A stretch of 62,551 nucleotides of DNA, from NCBI GenBank assembly GCA_022844045.1, contig JALHMM010000027.1:1-62551 (forward strand), in the 5' to 3' direction. Position numbers and translations under genes: made by a program. Of this stretch, positions 60,127 to 62,551 are shown one piece after another (position 1 is the first letter of the stretch; each line of letters opens with the position of its first letter). Under the pieces are notes generated by a model. The model did no database searches. It saw only the letters and a program-made list of their open reading frames with translations, and was not told the DNA's origin. This DNA is from Reyranellaceae bacterium (GTDB taxonomy: Bacteria > Pseudomonadota > Alphaproteobacteria > Reyranellales > Reyranellaceae).

Positions 60127-61689
60127 TCAATGACGCCAGACCTCGATCCGCACGATCCAGTGGGTCAGGTTGGCGCCGGTCAATCGGTTCTTCAGCCCGG
60201 CGTCGCGGTCGATGCCGAAGGTTTGCGCGGCGATCGAGGTCCGCCCCGCCGTCGCGCGCGCCGCGCCCTCGACCAGATAGTCGATGCGCCCGAAGGTCTG
60301 GTCGCGCACCACCACCACCGGCCGGCCGGCCGGCTCGCAGCCCTTGTCCACCCGCGTACGGCCGATGACGCACAGGCCGCGCTCGCGCAGCGTGTACTCG
60401 AGCACCGGCTCGGAGACATAGACCACCGCGCCGGCCGGGACGCGCTCCAGAGTCCAGTCGATCGCCGCGTCATAGGGAATCACGAGGTTGCGCTTGAACG
60501 GGTGCTCGGTGCCGCGCAGCGTGAGCAGCACAAAGAGCGTCGGCACCACCGCCGCCATGAGCACCAGCCAGCGCCCGACGGGCTCCAGCCGCCCGAGCGC
60601 CGCCGGCGCCAGCGCCAGCAGCGCGCAAAGCCACGGCGCCACGAACAGCAGGCTGCGCGGCTGGGAATTGCCGATCGCGAGCAGCGCGATCGCCGCCAGC
60701 GCCGCCATCAGCAGCGCCACGATCGCCAGATCGGGCGCCTGCCGCCAGCGCCGCGCGATCAGCCAGATCGCGCCCGCCATGACCACGCCATAGGGCGCGA
60801 CGGCGGCGACCCAGGACGGACCCAGCCGTCCGCCGGCGAAGAAGCCGTAGCCCAGCGACAGCAGCGAACCAACCGGGCCGGCATCGCGCAGCCCGGGGAT
60901 CGCCTCGGACACGCGCAGCAACGCCCAGGCGCTGGGCACCGCCATGACCGCGACGATGACAAGGAAGGCGCCATCTTCGCGCACGGCGAAGCGGCGGTTG
61001 AGGACATAGCGATGCAGGCCGAAGGCGGCGGCCGGCACCACCGCGAGGAAGCTGGTCATGCCGGCCAGGCCCAGCAGCACGCCGGCGCCGACTGATGGCC
61101 CGCCGTCGAGCAGCACACGGCGCAGGAACAGCGCCGTCAGCAGCGCGAACAACGGATACCAGCGCAAACTGTCGCCGACGCCGAACAGCAGCGGACAGGC
61201 GGCGAAGAGAACGATCGTCGCCAGGCGTCCGTTCCGCAGGGCTGTCTCAAATGGCTCCGATCTCACCCTGAGGAGCACCCAACGGGCGCGTCTCGAAGGG
61301 TGGGCTGCACCCTCGGTGCCCGTTGCCCATGCTTCGAGACGGCCGCTGCGCGGCCTCCTCAGCATGAGGTTGGAATCTGCGTCCTGGGTATTGCGCAGCA
61401 CGACATCGAGCACGGCGAGGAAGGCCAGCGCCGAGAACAGCATGGCGACGACGCGCAGGGCCGGCGGCCCCAGGCCGAACGCCGACATCGCCGCGAACAG
61501 GGCTGTGGACAACGGCGGATGAATGTCGCCGCCGTCGAAGCCGGTGACGATGATCCGCCAGACGCCGAGTTCCTCGATCGCCAGCAGGGTATGGATCTCG
61601 TCGTCGAAGGGCGGACGCAGATAGAGGCCGCCGGCCAGGCCGGCCAGCAGCACGGCCGCGAGGAAGAGGAGCGCCTCGCCGCGCCTCAC
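60127..61689 (-). CDS. Polytopic glycosyltransferase-like membrane protein with in-frame palindrome
   Basis: 520 residues; GTG start at 61689 overlaps the DUF1489 stop (GTGA). About ten membrane segments and a first periplasmic loop with FDDEIHTLLAIEELG, and the motif GGDIHPPLSTALF, resemble the GT39/ArnT-like (PMT_2) glycosyltransferases, which use lipid-linked sugars. Residues about 105-143 do not look like the family: they are Arg-rich and are encoded by an inverted repeat at 61262-61373. The C-terminal soluble part (PAGAVVYVSEPVLEYTLRERG) completes the protein. Whether it is active is unknown. Confidence 0.78.
   Translation of the reverse strand: MRRGEALLFLAAVLLAGLAGGLYLRPPFDDEIHTLLAIEELGVWRIIVTGFDGGDIHPPLSTALFAAMSAFGLGPPALRVVAMLFSALAFLAVLDVVLRNTQDADSNLMLRRPRSGRLEAWATGTEGAAHPSRRARWVLLRVRSEPFETALRNGRLATIVLFAACPLLFGVGDSLRWYPLFALLTALFLRRVLLDGGPSVGAGVLLGLAGMTSFLAVVPAAAFGLHRYVLNRRFAVREDGAFLVIVAVMAVPSAWALLRVSEAIPGLRDAGPVGSLLSLGYGFFAGGRLGPSWVAAVAPYGVVMAGAIWLIARRWRQAPDLAIVALLMAALAAIALLAIGNSQPRSLLFVAPWLCALLALAPAALGRLEPVGRWLVLMAAVVPTLFVLLTLRGTEHPFKRNLVIPYDAAIDWTLERVPAGAVVYVSEPVLEYTLRERGLCVIGRTRVDKGCEPAGRPVVVVRDQTFGRIDYLVEGAARATAGRTSIAAQTFGIDRDAGLKNRLTGANLTHWIVRIEVWRH
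61262..61373. repeat. In-frame palindromic repeat inside the glycosyltransferase-like gene
   Basis: Left arm begins CTCACCCTGAGGAGCACCC and right arm ends GGCCTCCTCAGCATGAGG; their inner parts GCGTCTCGAAGGGTGGG and CCATGCTTCGAGACGGC also pair. On the minus strand it is read without a stop as about 38 residues rich in Arg. The sequence style is like intergenic palindromic repeats seen in alphaproteobacterial genomes, but here it is within an open reading frame. Confidence 0.82.
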
Positions 61690-62114
61690 AGCAGCCCGAG
61701 CCGCTTCAGTTCGGCGGCCATGTCCGCCGGCATGTCCGCAGTGTCGCCACGAGAGAGGTCGGGCGGCGCGCGCTCGTCCTCCATGTAGCGCCAGCCCTGG
61801 AAGGCTTTGAAGGCCACCGGCGCGGTCGGCACGATGGTGCGCTTGACCTTGATGCGGCAGTATTTGCGGCCCTCGTCGTCGACGTCGTCCTCGAAGCCGA
61901 CGAGTTGCTGCCTGCAACGCATGACTCCCTTGATGATCCAGTACAGCGAGCCGCCATCGAGCAGGTCTGCCGCGCGCTTGGGTGTGTTGCGCGTGAAGAC
62001 CCAGTGCGGCGTGCGTGCGGCCATGCCGCGCTGCTTGCGGCGCGCCGCCTGCAAGGTCTTGAGATGGGCGAGATCGCTGACGCCGACGGCGAGCTTGATC
62101 AGATGCAAAGCCAT
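61686..62114 (-). CDS. DUF1489 family protein
   Basis: 142 residues. Family words MALHLIKLAVGVSDLAHLKTLQAARR, HWVFTRNTPKRAADLLDGGSLYWIIKGVMRCRQQLVGFE and KCRIKVKRTIVPTAPVAFKAFQGWRYM (approximate) define DUF1489, a small cytosolic alphaproteobacterial family of unknown function. Two cysteines only. Its stop is overlapped by the glycosyltransferase-like GTG, coupling the pair. 255 bases of non-coding sequence separate it from the next gene, which is divergent. Confidence 0.92.
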   Translation of the reverse strand: MALHLIKLAVGVSDLAHLKTLQAARRKQRGMAARTPHWVFTRNTPKRAADLLDGGSLYWIIKGVMRCRQQLVGFEDDVDDEGRKYCRIKVKRTIVPTAPVAFKAFQGWRYMEDERAPPDLSRGDTADMPADMAAELKRLGLL

Positions 62115-62369
62115 GATCGGCCAGATTCATCACCGTTTGCGCGACCGCAACACAATTCAAACATTTTCCGATCATACCCAGTTAAGGTGTTGCGGGATCG
62201 GCTCACGTCGGGTCGAATCGCACTCGATGGGCAGGGTCATGCAAGCGTCCATGTACGCGCGACCGAGCGTCGGCTTGTCCGACGGCCCAACCCCTTTTTC
62301 GCGTTTTCCACTACCTCGCGACCGCCGGCAGATCGGCCGGCGGCGTGAGCGCGTTTGTCAGGTGACATC

Positions 62370-62551
62370 ATGAACCGCACCACCCTCGTCGCCCTATTCG
62401 CCGCCGTCGCGTTGGGAGCCGGCGTGCTCGGTTACACCATCGGCAACGAGAAGCCACCACTCGATCGCCCCGCGGCGCCGCCGACGATCGCGGCGCCAGC
62501 TCCAGCGCCGACGCCTGCGCCGGCTCCCGCACCGGCCCAGCCGCCACAGCA
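62370..62551 (+). CDS. Membrane-anchored Pro/Ala-rich protein, truncated by the window edge
   Basis: Start ATG 62370 with CAGGTGAC upstream. The first residues give an N-terminal membrane anchor (TTLVALFAAVALGAGVLGYTIG), followed by a Pro/Ala-rich linker of repeating APAP type. The rest lies beyond the window, so no domain can be named. The gene is divergent from DUF1489; 62115-62369 contains an AT-leaning stretch suited to promoters and nothing else I could recognise. Confidence 0.7.
   Translation, partial: MNRTTLVALFAAVALGAGVLGYTIGNEKPPLDRPAAPPTIAAPAPAPTPAPAPAPAQPPQ

Noticed and set aside
1..62551. CRISPR array, transposase, prophage, rRNA or tRNA
   Set aside because: No regular spaced repeats, no DDE or tyrosine recombinase motif, no structural phage gene, and no cloverleaf or rRNA sequence recognised; the palindromes here are irregularly dispersed.

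Overview
The window is a gene-dense, GC-rich chromosomal segment of an alphaproteobacterium. Lineage markers that can be read directly are MipZ, an NDUFA12-type complex I protein, DUF2155 and DUF1489 proteins, an adenosylcobalamin-dependent NrdJ, a SPOR-tailed D,D-carboxypeptidase, and the order aroQ-accB-accC-aat. Overall character (GC-rich, Bug-type binding protein, several acyl-CoA dehydrogenases) is reminiscent of Reyranella-like Rhodospirillales/Hyphomicrobiales, but the genus is a guess. No rRNA, tRNA, CRISPR array, transposase or prophage was recognised.

Layout. 1-2.3 kb: a palindromic repeat, three overlapping small genes of unknown function, a flavodoxin-fold quinone reductase and an Rrf2 regulator. 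2.3-10.9 kb: a decayed copy of the prfB 3' end, an entericidin lipoprotein gene, then prfB (with the classic programmed +1 frameshift), the class A PBP gene mrcA and an N-acetylmuramoyl-L-alanine amidase on the minus strand, divergent from rne, which has a long leader. 10.9-23.2 kb: a Bug-type binding protein, a glyoxalase-fold protein, three acyl-CoA dehydrogenase-like flavoproteins, an enoyl-CoA hydratase-like protein, an NTF2-like protein, an aminotransferase, a GGT-like lipoprotein apparently lacking its nucleophile, an M48 metalloprotease and a DsbA-like thiol oxidoreductase. 23.2-27.8 kb: the homogentisate pathway (hppD-hmgA-fahA-maiA) with a divergent MarR regulator and a palindromic operator between them. 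27.8-32.5 kb: aroQ-accB-accC-aat convergent with a DUF2155 / small ORF / mlaD / NDUFA12 cluster. 32.5-38.3 kb: nrdJ behind a promoter that overlaps an NrdR-like box, a 21-residue Lys/Ala peptide gene and a GNAT/FemAB-like protein. 38.3-47.6 kb: clpS-clpA-DUF2007, a lipoprotein, dacC-like carboxypeptidase and a nucleotide-sugar operon galU-ugd-pgm-GGCT. 47.7-62.5 kb: J-domain and VWA proteins, an MFS transporter, mipZ, a molybdopterin oxidoreductase, a GNAT acetyltransferase fused to a membrane-anchored ClpP/crotonase-like domain followed by a tandem paralogue of that domain, an acyl-CoA synthetase, a luciferase-like oxidoreductase, and a polytopic glycosyltransferase-like protein carrying an in-frame palindromic repeat, plus DUF1489.

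The most unusual signals are structural: two families of palindromic intergenic repeats (four and five copies), one giant imperfect palindrome between convergent genes, one palindrome apparently translated inside a membrane protein, and a partial duplication of the prfB terminus flanking ecnAB. All functional assignments come from reading motifs; no database search was possible.
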